DNA from: Zerene cesonia
Lineage: Eukaryota; Arthropoda; Insecta; Lepidoptera; Pieridae
Length of the DNA stretch: 64,000 nucleotides
NCBI RefSeq assembly: GCF_012273895.1
Contig: NC_052121.1
Coordinates: 3,596,001 to 3,660,000 of the forward strand
Direction: 5' to 3'
Under the pieces are notes generated by a model. It saw only the letters and a program-made list of their open reading frames with translations. It made no database searches and was not told the DNA's origin. Of this stretch, positions 36,641-49,221 are shown in pieces. How positions within the stretch are numbered: position 1 is the stretch's first letter; the number at the start of each line of letters is the position of its first letter. A program made the translations under genes and the position numbers.

Positions 36641-37973
36641 GCTATCCTGGTAATGTTTACAACAATTTCAATACGCAGCTAAAATTTTTATAGCAAAAAA
36701 TTATTCAATGTTTATATATTTGATTTTTTTTTAATACACACTTAAAAGCTTTTTTAAATATATATATCTCGACCAAGATGTAAAATTACATACGCATTTA
36801 AAAAAAATATTGTATTAAGTTGCATTCATATAATTTTTTTTTCATTGGTTTCCATGGTTACCTTAAAAACGTGACCCAAGACCCTAATAAAATAAAATTT
36901 CTGCGAAGTCGATTACACTCTCTTTCTCAGATATTACAAAGTGATGTAATGAGAATTGAATCCATACTATGAGTCAATAACGGAAACAAAATTATTAAAT
37001 AAGCACGGATATTAATGTGCTATAGTTCTTACTGTGCTACTACTAGTAATAGTCAATAGAAATCGTCTATATCTAGGAAAAATCTTTATTCTTAATACAG
37101 GTACATACAGATTTATAGAATACAGATAGATAGAATTTTCAATCATTGGTTAAAACTTATCCGTCTCATAAAGTGTATGTACCTACACAATAATATAGAA
37201 AATGAACCTGTAAAATGCGAAAAGTCGATATTCGACTTTCGAAAGCTAGAAATTGAACAGATATGGAATATAGAAGAACGTAAACTAGTAATAGATACTT
37301 AAAAAGAACCGCCGTATCACAGTCATCAGTATAATGTATCGTCACCCTTTTGCCATTGCATTCTGATTTCTTATTAATAAAAAACATCACCCTGACTTCA
37401 ACTGTAGGCGCATAAATATCTTCGGGTTAAAGGTGCCAACAAGGAAGCTAGCTGAATGATTTGTGAACATTTCCGCTTGTATTATCCAATGTGACGTAAA
37501 AGGTTCTCATTGCATTTAAATAAACAACACGATAATTCATTTAAATGCACCCGGGAAGTATTCAATAAAACGACTTTAAAAGGAGATAAAACCGAGCATT
37601 CCATTATTCCTTAAATCGTTTGAGTCATTTTAGTTTTATGATTCATTTGCACAAAATATACGTAATTTGTTTGATTGTGTTAAAACTAGCTTTCCGTCTG
37701 CGTAGTCAAAGGAAAAGATATACAGTACCCGGCCACCTGTATAAAATGTTTTAAAACTCTTTTACATAGACACGTCTCTAGCTTAGCTTTTCCTTTAAAT
37801 TAATTGTATGTATTATATCCTTTCTACCTATTTTCCATCTGTCTTTATCCTCTACCTTTGGCGGCCTGGAAGAAATCGGTGATAAGCGATAGGGTCGCCT
37901 TATGAACTATGCAAGTCTAATTTATTTGTATATTTGCATTGTTTTTTATTTGGTGTGTACAAAAAATTGTTAA

Positions 37974-38015
37974 NNNNNNNNNNNNNNNNNNNNNNNNNNN
38001 NNNNNNNNNNNNNNN
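37974..38015. other. Assembly gap (42 N)
   Basis: A run of unknown bases. Apparent ORFs crossing it are not meaningful. Confidence 0.99.
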
Positions 38016-38689
38016 TACTTTTATGCCAAATGTCATCCGAATCAGTTCAATTACTTTCAGGCGTGAAAAAGAGGGAATTTGTTCAAAAGTTTACACGTTT
38101 CGCTTATACTTTTCTGGAATAATGAACAAATCATGAATATGCTTTTATTTGCTAGAACATATCTTTGTAAGGAGTCATTAATACAAATATTATATATTTA
38201 TTTGTGATCACGTGTTTCATAATTTATTTTACGTACGCTTTAATTAAAATCAGGGTCGATATTAGGTGAATTTATTTGTACATTTAAGCCATTTGAATGT
38301 ACGGGTTAAACAATAATTAATGATTTACTTATGTATGCAAACAAACATTCAGTAAAAATATAATAGGTAGATATATAGATAAACTTAAATATAACACCAA
38401 ACAATTGATATTTATAAGTAGACTTAGCTTATACGTGAAGACCAGTCGCAAAAAATACTAAAAGGAATTGAAATACATAGTACAGTCATCACAGGGCATC
38501 CGTCCCTTTTTGGGATGGGCTAGTGCCATATACTTACAAAAAAAGAAAAATAGAAGTCACAAACCAGTATGGCAATTTATTTTTATTGAGATATCAATAG
38601 GTACCAACATAAAAAAACAATTTCCTGTTTTATTCATATAAAGTTATGTTTGAATTGAATACTCATGTAGAATACAAAAAGATGAGCTT

Positions 38690-38970
38690 AAGCCACGGTT
38701 GGCACGGCTTTAAATTTGAGGTTTAACCATTTTTTTTGTATTTGATCTTTAGCTTATTTGTACGGAACCCTTAGTGTCGTGAGTTCGACTCGCACTTGAC
38801 AATTTATGTTACTATTTGTTGTTATAGCGGCAGCAGAAATACGGATCACGGTTCATGAAACACAAGCTTCTACACCCTGGTCGCAAACGGACGGACAGAT
38901 GGACAGAAAACTGAGTTTTAGTAATAGGATACCATTTTGCCCTTTGGGTACGGAACCCTAAAAACAAAAA
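38690..38970. repeat. Dispersed lepidopteran repeat ending in GGTACGGAACCCTAAAAA
   Basis: Contains GTGAGTTCGACTCGC (a B-box-like sequence), CGGACGGACAGATGGACAG, and the end CCCTTTGGGTACGGAACCC. I recognise the last two phrases as typical of a repeat that is abundant in moths and butterflies. Its class is uncertain. Confidence 0.5.
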
Positions 38971-41937
38971 GAACAATAAAAACAGTTTTAAAACGCAGTG
39001 ACATTTAATTGAACCTTTATTTCAATATTGTGTTAAATGCTTAAATTAGTAGGTATCATAGGTTATCTAATGTTTAAAATAACATTGCGACAAGATGAGT
39101 CTATTTTAGTTTAAGAGAATCCGTTATCATCACGCGTCAAATAATCGCACGACTATATTATTGTTATTGCATTACGTAATATACTCGCATATTTACTAAA
39201 GCTCATTAAATTTTAGTTACTATTCTATATCGATATTAAATTCTAGATTCAAAGCAAAGTTTACGTGATAATTAGATAAATTTTACATTCAATATAAAAA
39301 TTAAGTCATTACTGCCGTTTGTAGGGTCTATACCACAGCACCGGGGGGATATACATTATTTTTTTTTCATACAGTGCACAGGAATGCTATCAAAATATAT
39401 ATGTCAAAATATAAATATATATTATGTTCAGATCGCATTGTCATCCACATTATGTTCCTCTCCTCTGTCTATGGCTTTAAAATCCTTTTTTAAAAGTTTT
39501 ACAACTGGATGCTCTACGTCACTTTGATGATAAATGTTACACATCTTATTGTATTGCAATAATGATGGGATACCTACCCACTATTAGTAAATCTGTCGTG
39601 AGAACAAAGAGATATTTATGCGTCAGTCGCGAACAGGGAAAGTGGAACGAATGTTAATTTTTCTTTGTATTTAAAGGTGACAGCGAAGAAGAGAGATAAA
39701 TTTGCTTTTAACTGAAGATGTATCACGGTTTGAAAAAATTAACCATCAGATGTACACATGTGCACATATTTTCTAGTGATATTTAAAACTTTAATTGAAT
39801 CAATAAATGTTAAGATTTTGAAACATCGCTCGACCAAGCGGTCGCATTATGAGATTGTCGATCAATTCATTAATGGTGTTTTCACTTCTAAGAGTTCTAT
39901 TAAGAGTGACTATTTTCTAGAGTACTGATTTACCCTTAGTTAAATAAAACCTAAACGAAACAAAAGATGTTCCACTCCACTGACGCCATTGTATTGGAAC
40001 TGTGAGAAACGCCAAATTAAGATAACGTCAATTATACCTATTCAATGCAATGGACAGATAGAAAATGTATCACTATTCAGACGTACAAGGAATATACTTA
40101 TTTTAGCGTTATCGATAAGAAAATTAGTTGTCTGCCACTTTTTCTAGACTCTTTTTTCTAAATATTTGTAAATAACTGAATATATAGCAGTTGCAACTAA
40201 ATATAAACTGAACGCTGTGTGTGCTCAAATTTATTTATTGGTTTGAATCAAGAGAATATCAGCAAAAATTGCTCGTATGTAGCTAGCTTCAATTAATTTC
40301 ACTTGTCGACCTTGCGTATAATGCATAGGTACATATTATCTCCTGTATAATTAAGTACATATATTTATACCTTAAGCTCTGTAATATCTCGTTTCTATCA
40401 TTGATCATTTTTTGCTAATCATAATTTAATGTGATGAATATTAGCGAACATATGTATATTTTAATTTGATTGTTCTAATTATGCAATATTATCATAGCCA
40501 GCATTTATTGCGACATAAAAATTTGATCAAACCGCGCGCGTATTTCATCAAATGTTTTCTAATAAAGTAAACGAATATTTTTACCAACCTAAGAACGAAA
40601 CATAAAAACTAGATTGTACATAATACGTTTATTCGAAGGCAGAAGCTTGTTTTAGTAAAAAATTTACAGAGGCGTTCGATGTACGCATTTATAATACAAT
40701 ATAGCAAATAATTATATTTAATAGCTATATAGCGATGTAACATATATAAACCAGATGTTACTCGTGTAATATGAGCTAACCACGCTATGTAAGTGATACA
40801 AAATAACCTCGATCTATATAATTAAAGGTATATTGTTGTTTGTAACAAACGCCTTTGTAATATAAACCTTTAGCTCATGTGTCATTATTATCCCACGCAG
40901 TCAAGGAGATTAATCATCATGCTATCTTCTTCTCGCATATAAACTTATAGTAATAAAAATGTACGCAGATAAGTTATTAAATTATGCGTATTATTAAATA
41001 TTCGCACTCGAAAAACGTGTTGGGTTTGATGCTTTTATATTCATAACTAGCAGAAGTCGGGGACTGAGATCGAAGAGTTGTTTGTTTTGTATGAAAGCTG
41101 GTCGTCGAGATAATTTTTAATATTGATTGTTCATAATTTTGGCGTCTGTTGAAAGGATGTATACAAAAAAATTAAGTTATCAGATTCCTTCATCAAGTTC
41201 ACTTGTAATATATTTGTACATGTGTATGTGTGGACTTTATTAGCAGATATCTCATTTTTTATTTGGACGAAGTAAGATCCCATTCTAATCCTTTACATTT
41301 TTGCACATTTTTCATTATACATTGACTTGTAGTGCCAAAAGAAAATATTTATAATATTAAAAGCCTTTAAATCAACGAAGGTATGAATGAACCTGGATAT
41401 CATAGATATATTGTAATAAATTCACATTTGATTCACATATTTAGAGAACTATTTCTAATGTATACGTTTAAAGGCACGATATAAATCATGCACATATTAT
41501 AACAAAGATCCAAGATCCTTTATATGCAAGGAGATCGTAGTTCTCAACATGCAAGGCATCGTTAAGGTAAATATAGAGTAATATTACTGAGTGCTACCTA
41601 CATAAAGTTGAATAAGGTCACTCAAGAACTCTCTTAAGGTCGTGTCCGAATTCTACACATGAGAACAAGACAAAATGATACGAATGTATCGTACATTCCG
41701 ACTGCTCAGTGCTCATATATTACAAAGAGTTGAAAAACAAGCTTGAATATCGTATATAGTTCCTACTGATTATGAATACTACAAAGAAACCGTGATATTT
41801 GAATAGGGTATAATTTATACGGAGGTGACTGAACCGCGGATAAATTATAATACATCAAGCACCACGTCCCGAATCCTAAGAACCTTTAAGCAATGCAAAT
41901 AGTGCAATTCGTAGGATATGAAAACATTTCCGCTTAC

Positions 41938-42075
41938 TTTATCTTTAGACGTGAATCTTTTCAAATCCAATAGCTTTTGGTATTGCCGCAACGCTCGCAT
42001 GTACAGTCTGACAGGCAGGTCCGTGGGAAGGGACATGGACTCCGCTCCCCGGGAGGCGACCCCCGTGCCGCTCAT
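41938..42075 (-). CDS. Orphan 5' coding exon, possible alternative first exon of IP3K
   Basis: It codes for 46 residues, MSGTGVASRGAESMSLPTDL then PVRLYMRALRQYQKLLDLKR and FTSKDK, ending at a good donor (AAA|GTAAGC) in phase 0. The ATG at 42075 has a good context (GTTACCATGA). It is GC-richer than its surroundings and has an initiator about 113 bases upstream. No following exon of another gene was found on this strand before the kinase gene. Exon 2 of the kinase (27315) also begins in phase 0, so splicing to it over about 14.6 kb would give a 402 aa isoform. That link is inference; I do not recognise the peptide itself. Confidence 0.5.
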
Positions 42076-42185
42076 GGTAACTTTCACACACACAAACACA
42101 ATTTATCCATATGCACGGCACGTTGAATACTTCACAAATTAACGTGCTAATCGCGCGTCCGAAGTGAACGTCGGTTCCACGCAAC

Positions 42186-42190
42186 ACTGA
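42186..42190 (-). promoter_or_regulatory. Initiator-like TCAGT upstream of the orphan exon
   Basis: On the minus strand GTACGTCAGTGTTGCG contains the arthropod initiator TCAGT, with the A at 42188. The region is CpG-rich compared with its flanks. No TATA box is evident. Confidence 0.35.
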
Positions 42191-42800
42191 CGTACATTGC
42201 GCCCCGCGCATGCGTTCGGACCGACTTGCAAAAAGGAAACTCTATAACTAGTATCCGCGCTCGGCTGACTTTCCCTGCTCCGCCTGCGGCAGCCAGGCCA
42301 CCGACCTGACCCGCTTTTACTATAAATAACTAAATACTATGTACATCGGACGACGAAACCAGAACATAAGTAATGTGGGCCGAGCTTTCGCCTTGAAAAA
42401 GCGCGTTGTAATTTTAATCGAGATTATTTATTTCATGTTCATCGTTTACAAAAAAATAATCATAGTAGGTACCTAGAACTTAAGAGTTTGTGTTATTGTT
42501 CTTTGAATTATTTGGTTTAACGGAAGCTTAGTTTCATAAAAGTTTGGAATTGTTATTACGTATAATACAATTATATAAATATGTAGTTACGATTCTTTAC
42601 TTACATTTTGTAATAGAACAATGTTGCATTATGACAGCATAATTATAACTATAAACGAGAAAATTATCTGATACACATGCCATGTTCGTGCGATAAACAC
42701 AAAATGCAACCAACGATTAGAGAACGCAACGGAAGTAGAAGATAAGCTGTACGCACGTTAGAGATAAGCTATGAACGTGTTACATTCATTATTGTACTTA
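42191..42800. other. Upstream flank of the orphan exon
   Basis: The first 120 bp are GC-rich (CCGCGCTCGGCTGACTTTCC, CTCCGCCTGCGGCAGCCAGG) and may be part of the promoter. The rest is AT-rich with nothing recognisable. Confidence 0.35.
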
Positions 42801-45800
42801 GTAAAGTAATATATAAAATTACTCTACAGTTTCGGTTTAAATATTGATCTAAGTACCAACTTATATATTTAATTTTACCTTGATCGGACATGTATTTTTA
42901 CGAATGTGTTTTGTTTTCTAATTAATACTTTTGCATAGAAATAAGTGCATAGGTGCAATTTTCAAATCCTAAATATGAGCCTTTTCCTTGTGCACAGAAA
43001 AGACTTTTACGTTTGTTTGGTTAAGAAAAATAGCGAACATAAAGAGGGATTTGCGTCATATCAATTATAGATTACAATTACCCATTGTTTTGAACTATAA
43101 TCATAAGTACTTACTGCAGAAATTACGTAATTTCAAATTAAAAAAATAGAGTCAAACGAGGCACTAATTTTTAAATAATCACTTATGAGTATAATAGCGT
43201 AATTACAGTTAAGTACATATACACATGTCACAGAAAAAATTACCTTTTTCATGCTTTTATTAAATAATTTTTACATTAAATTTCAACACATAATGATAAA
43301 ATTATTTGTCTAAGCGATGGTTTGATGTGTAATAATATAAATTTTCTTCAGCAATTCTTTGTTTTAAATAGGTGTAAAAAAGGAGATAGTATGTAATTAT
43401 TATGATTCTTGAGTAACGTTTATAAAAGTATAAAAGTATTTTATGAAGTGTTTAAAAACCATTTTCGTAGTCACAAATATTTATATTTTTGTTTCCTTTT
43501 TAAAAACATTACGTTTACAATTCCAGATTCATGTTACAGTCCACTCTTCATAAATGATTAAATGACGTTTAAATTTGGTGATCCATTATACCATGATGAA
43601 TCGAACATAATACGTTATACTTTTATATCCTCTTTAGATATATAGATGTGTACTTAATATTATAGTAAAATATGTCACGTACCGACAAAATAAGAAAATC
43701 TATGTAGGGGCAAACAAATTTTTTTATTGGTAAACAATAAACTTTGCGATATGTATCATAGAATATTGTATAGATTTTAACTGAACTTAATATCGTCGAG
43801 TATACAGATTTCACAATATTTGTTTGTGACTGAAGTTCCTAATTACTCTTGTATACTGATTACAGAGTATGTTAGTACAAATAAACGTACATATAGACTT
43901 AAATAATATGATGATTTTACTCACTAATAATCCAAGCTCTCTTGTCAACATAACCTCTTTTCTTATCCATTCAACAAAGCAAATGAACTAATCACATTTA
44001 TGCACGATTAAAATGTTCAATAGTGTTTATATTTTATAACTTATTTGATCTTTTAACGTATTATTATTATTTTATGGTAGCATCGAAACACCAAGAACAT
44101 GTTTGTAACGCGTCGTTTTCCTCACCGGCTGCAAGCGTCCCGCACCCTTCTTCCCGTTGGGTTGCCAACAAACGTAAAAAATCCGGTCTGGTGAATCTAT
44201 ACGTATTACCGGTTTCTAGAAAGTTCTAGAACATACACTACAACTTTTTTCAATGTATCTACAAAAAAGTAAATAAAATTGGTCATTAAGTTTAACAGCA
44301 TTAAAATATTATTTAGAAAACATCTTTCAGAAAATAAATTATTAAAATAATGCTATGCACGTATAAAAATAAAATTGTAAGATTTTCGAAGCTAAGTAAT
44401 ACTCCCTTATTCCTACCGAAATTTTGTTTTTAGTAAGATCGACCGACGTTAAGTGTTTAAAAAAACAACAATGATATAAACATGTTACTTTTAGCTATAA
44501 AAATGTTTATAAAAATTCTACAACGAGAACTCTTCCTTTTTATGTCGGTTTATCATACAGCATAATCATATTCTCTCTCATTATAGTAACAAGTTGTAAT
44601 GAATTATCTTTGTACGTACGTGGAGATACAGATAACAACGCCTAGACATGCCTGAAAGGTATTTGTTGAGTCAAAGTCAGTAATTGTTTTTGTAATATAG
44701 TAGAGGTAGGTCAGGAAAGTAGGCGTTAACGATTTAATGACCATATGGACGAAGTGACAAGAAAGCCATTTAGATAATGAAAAAATGAAATTGAAACTTT
44801 GAAAGTAAAAGGGGGTATTACAACATCGTAATGGACAAGTGAATCGATATCTAACATGACCATATTTATGTCTCGTTTTGTATTCAGAAGTACTATTGTA
44901 CTGCAATACAATATTGCTGTTATAAAGGCTCAAAGAACAGATTAGGTGCAAAAAAATGCTCTTGCCTTTGTTACACGATTGGAACAAAGTACAGACATCT
45001 AAAAAAAATCATTGACATTAATAATGGCAACTGCAAAACTAAATGTAAGTTTGGTCATTTTCTCCAAAGCTCATTAAATTTCTAATAAAATTACTAGTAT
45101 CGTACCACCAAAGTAAATTTTCATTTTTTATAACAATACCTAGATGGGTAATTTTTTATTAAATGCTATTTAAATTTATGTAATTACAAAATAATTGTTA
45201 TTCATTGAATTTGTTTTCATATGCGATAATATGATCAAGATTTGCATAACCAAACATTATTTCTATAAATATCGAATACCTACTAGCTACATCATAATCT
45301 TACTCTTAAAATGCATTAAGAATTTTAGTATATTTCACGGAACGATTAAAATAAACGTATTGTAGTTATTGTTCTGTGATTAATCTAAATGAAGTAATTA
45401 CTGTGTCAAGAGCGACAGGTCACATTTAATTATATATGGCTTTGTATATATTACTGCCTTTGTTTATTATTATTTGTTTCGAGATAAAAATGCAAATATA
45501 TCTTTGCTTCTTATTGCAAGTTTTCTTTCTAGATAATTCGATGTAGCATGTCGAAAAACCACAAATAATAACAGTTTAGGATGACAACAAATTAAATATG
45601 ATATGTCTTGTAATTTTACACTTTGTAGTGGGTTGACCCTGTGGGCGGTGACGTCAATTGCTTGCCATGATCCAAAGCTTAGATAACATAATATACAATC
45701 AAGGCCCATACTAAGAAATTATATTTAATTACTTTCAGTTAAATGCCAAGTGCTTAATCGGAGATAAAATCAAATGTCGTTATTGAAATTTCCTTTAATG

Positions 45801-46682
45801 GGCAATGTGCATAATAAGCCCTAAAAATTTATTCCATACAAGTTGTACCCAAATTTTAGCTTTTGGAAAAAAAGTCACTAAGCATAACGAGAGAATGATT
45901 GATTGTATAAGTAGGTAACGCTATTATTACCTAGTTATATATACTGCTTGTTAGCCTTGAACTAATATTGTTATCAAGGACAGAGTTGACGTTGTCAAAT
46001 TAAATTATGTTTTGAAATAATAAGGAAACAATACATAAGCTCCATTGTAACGAGCAATCTCATATGTAATTTTATTCATGAGGTACCGTTTATTAAAATA
46101 TATACTAACATCTTAGTATAATATGAATTTTGGTTGTATGAAAGAATTCATATACTGGAACGAAAATATAAATAGAATAGTAAGAATTTAAACTTAATAA
46201 GACAAGTTATAGCAATAATTTAACAATGTAAATTTTAACTTCTTATTTACGGCAACACGATGAAAATAGGTACAATTCAGATTAGAATTACGAACATGAA
46301 AAATTTTTTTTATAATAGTGTTGGAGCTTTGACCCGGTTCTTTTTTTTATATAGTTCACTACAATACTTTGTCATCTGACTTTTGTAATAAAGAGGTTAT
46401 AATGAACGTGTTGCTAATTATAACACGAATCACTCTAAGAGCATAGGCCATTTTTAACATGAACATGTAATATCTTCAACTACCCTTCTGATCTATATGT
46501 CTACTTCGTTGTTAGCAAACAACCTCTACTTTGTATTAACATATAACAACATAGGTACCTACGACAAAATCTGTGAAATTGAGAGATGACCTTTATGGTT
46601 TAGGAAGGGACTAGCATTTTGTATAGAATCTAAACGGGCGGTATTTTTTTGCCTAAGATCAATATCTTACTATCTTATATAT

Positions 46683-46791
46683 GAGAAATTTTGAAAGAAT
46701 AGAAAAAATTTGATCACTAGGCGGGATCCCGCCCTCGTGATAAAATTTTTCATTTATAAAGCATTTCAATGCTATAAAACTAAAAATTAAA
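46683..46791 (+). mobile_element. Hairpin retroposon, copy 3 (opposite orientation, core collapsed)
   Basis: Starts GAGAAATTTTGAAAGAATAG, has the inner arm, then a short core CACTAGGCGGGATCCCGCC, the second arm shortened, and the AT-rich tail GCATTTCAATGCTATAAAAC ending in CTAAAAATTAA. Direct repeats TATCTTATATAT flank it exactly at 46671-46682 and 46792-46803. The tRNA-like core has lost its D and anticodon arms. Orientation is opposite to copies 1 and 2. Confidence 0.75.
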
Positions 46792-47354
46792 TATCTTATA
46801 TATCTTGTCTCATTATCCATGACTTACAACTGAATATTTGAAATTTGACAGGTGAAGTTGTTTTCAAGAGAGAAGAATAAGTTTTTTTTGACTAGAATAT
46901 AATACGTCAACAATTTCACTGTGTGAGACTAGTTATTCTAGGTAATAAATAAGCCTGTTATTTATTTATTGCCGGAACGCCATTTTTTTTTAATTTACGT
47001 TTACACAGGAATTCATTAGAGAGCATGGTTAAATGAATATAAAATTAGTCTTAAAAAAAACGAATGACATACCTATCTATCAACAAGGATTTATATATGA
47101 AGTTTTTATAATTGATATGGAGTAAACTACTTTTGCTATAAAAATAATAAAAGAAATTTGATACTGATTCTCTTTAAGAACTTGACAAATCTCTTATCTG
47201 TCTTATTCTAGAAGTTCGTGTAAATCAATAATAAAATTATTTCGTGTCATCGCATCAATTCTTAGCTTCCCGTATACCTGGTTCGAATGCCAGACCAGTT
47301 TTATCATACATGAATTAATCATTCGAGCTAATTTTTATCATGTAGCCCAGGAAC

Positions 47355-47460
47355 AATCCAGAAAGTGAGGTAAATGGCCGTGGGAGAGGGTCGGCACTCC
47401 GCAGCAGGACAGGGCGCCGCCGTATAAGCAGCGTGCAGCACCGCGGATTGACGTCAATGG
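47355..47460. promoter_or_regulatory. GC-rich island with TATAAG and a CRE site, copy 1
   Basis: An island in AT-rich DNA with GAGAGGGTCGGCACTCCGCA, GGGCGCCGCCGTATAAGCAG and the CRE palindrome TGACGTCA at 47449-47456. The duplicate at 53785-53886 is nearly unchanged. No coding sequence was found. A promoter or enhancer role is inference. Confidence 0.3.
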
Positions 47461-48221
47461 TATAATATCATACATATTTATTGGTACGCGCATAATTATT
47501 CGAATGGGCTTGCTAAATAAATGTCGTATATGGTGCAGCCGACAGGTATATTTACATAGCGGATTTTATTAATTTCACAAATATTTATTGTTAATTTATA
47601 GGTATCTTATTATCTATTTTTAGGTATTTTTATTTTAACAAGAAAGATTATACATAAAGATAGATACAGGCAAAAGCCTAGTTTGCGGATCTCACTGTAC
47701 CTTGTAAACTAACCCTACTAATGTTCTCATACTAACAATATTGTAATGTTTAACTGTTTTTCTAGTAAAGAGTTTTAAAATTAAAAAAAAAAACATACAA
47801 AAAAAATTACGTCTGATTTCGTGTTCGAAGAAAAATTGCCCATTTCACAAAATAATAAATTGTATCGTTAAATCGATAGTACGTATTACGTACAACACGT
47901 AATATTTATCGGTTAATTAGCGTTTTCCTCGCCACGTAACATACACACCTACGCGTTCAATTCATAACAATGAGTTAACACATTATAATCATTTATAATA
48001 ACTGTTATAGGCAATTATAGTAACAACATTTACGATCTAGAGCAATTAATTTATAGTAAAAATATAAAAGGGTTTGTAAGTTTATACCTACCAATCTTTA
48101 TATTTTAATCACATTCAAAATCAATGCAAGAAACAAAATACTTAAAACATACTTAGTCTGGCCATAAATACTGTTACACTTAATTATAAAAAAATATTAC
48201 ATTTGAATTTCGAATCTGTCA

Positions 48222-49221
48222 NNNNNNNNNNNNNNNNNNNNNNNNNNNNNNNNNNNNNNNNNNNNNNNNNNNNNNNNNNNNNNNNNNNNNNNNNNNNNNN
48301 NNNNNNNNNNNNNNNNNNNNNNNNNNNNNNNNNNNNNNNNNNNNNNNNNNNNNNNNNNNNNNNNNNNNNNNNNNNNNNNNNNNNNNNNNNNNNNNNNNNN
48401 NNNNNNNNNNNNNNNNNNNNNNNNNNNNNNNNNNNNNNNNNNNNNNNNNNNNNNNNNNNNNNNNNNNNNNNNNNNNNNNNNNNNNNNNNNNNNNNNNNNN
48501 NNNNNNNNNNNNNNNNNNNNNNNNNNNNNNNNNNNNNNNNNNNNNNNNNNNNNNNNNNNNNNNNNNNNNNNNNNNNNNNNNNNNNNNNNNNNNNNNNNNN
48601 NNNNNNNNNNNNNNNNNNNNNNNNNNNNNNNNNNNNNNNNNNNNNNNNNNNNNNNNNNNNNNNNNNNNNNNNNNNNNNNNNNNNNNNNNNNNNNNNNNNN
48701 NNNNNNNNNNNNNNNNNNNNNNNNNNNNNNNNNNNNNNNNNNNNNNNNNNNNNNNNNNNNNNNNNNNNNNNNNNNNNNNNNNNNNNNNNNNNNNNNNNNN
48801 NNNNNNNNNNNNNNNNNNNNNNNNNNNNNNNNNNNNNNNNNNNNNNNNNNNNNNNNNNNNNNNNNNNNNNNNNNNNNNNNNNNNNNNNNNNNNNNNNNNN
48901 NNNNNNNNNNNNNNNNNNNNNNNNNNNNNNNNNNNNNNNNNNNNNNNNNNNNNNNNNNNNNNNNNNNNNNNNNNNNNNNNNNNNNNNNNNNNNNNNNNNN
49001 NNNNNNNNNNNNNNNNNNNNNNNNNNNNNNNNNNNNNNNNNNNNNNNNNNNNNNNNNNNNNNNNNNNNNNNNNNNNNNNNNNNNNNNNNNNNNNNNNNNN
49101 NNNNNNNNNNNNNNNNNNNNNNNNNNNNNNNNNNNNNNNNNNNNNNNNNNNNNNNNNNNNNNNNNNNNNNNNNNNNNNNNNNNNNNNNNNNNNNNNNNNN
49201 NNNNNNNNNNNNNNNNNNNNN
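48222..49221. other. Assembly gap (1000 N)
   Basis: Exactly 1000 unknown bases, a typical placeholder length of unknown true size. It lies between the two duplicated blocks, and copy 2 starts at its right edge. Confidence 0.99.

Larger units (their letters stand above)
36181..41937. other. Long non-coding stretch
   Basis: No coding exon was recognised. It holds a GC-rich island at 36541-36640, a 42-base assembly gap at 37974-38015 and a repeat at 38690-38970. The remainder is AT-rich without a feature I can support. Confidence 0.5.
42801..48160 (+). repeat. Large duplicated block, copy 1
   Basis: About 5.4 kb that reappears at 49222-54583 in the same orientation with high identity. Small differences are scattered throughout, such as a roughly 44 bp segment after 42888 present only in copy 2. 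It holds no recognisable gene. It contains hairpin retroposon copy 3 at 46683-46791 and a GC-rich island at 47355-47460. Matching short ORFs in both copies simply reflect the duplication. Confidence 0.95.

Noticed and set aside
41945..42211. 88-codon minus-strand ORF starting with an ATG at 42211
   Set aside because: It overlaps the better frame starting at 42075, starts upstream of the likely transcription start, and has no recognisable motif.
43623..45709. Short ORFs occurring twice (again at 50088-52138), which could look conserved
   Set aside because: Their match is explained by the block duplication. They contain no known motif and the DNA identity is equally high outside them.
47262..47310. 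B-box-like ACCTGGTTCGAATGCCAGA suggesting a tRNA gene
   Set aside because: No A box, acceptor stem or anticodon arm can be drawn around it. At most it is a worn SINE or tRNA relic.
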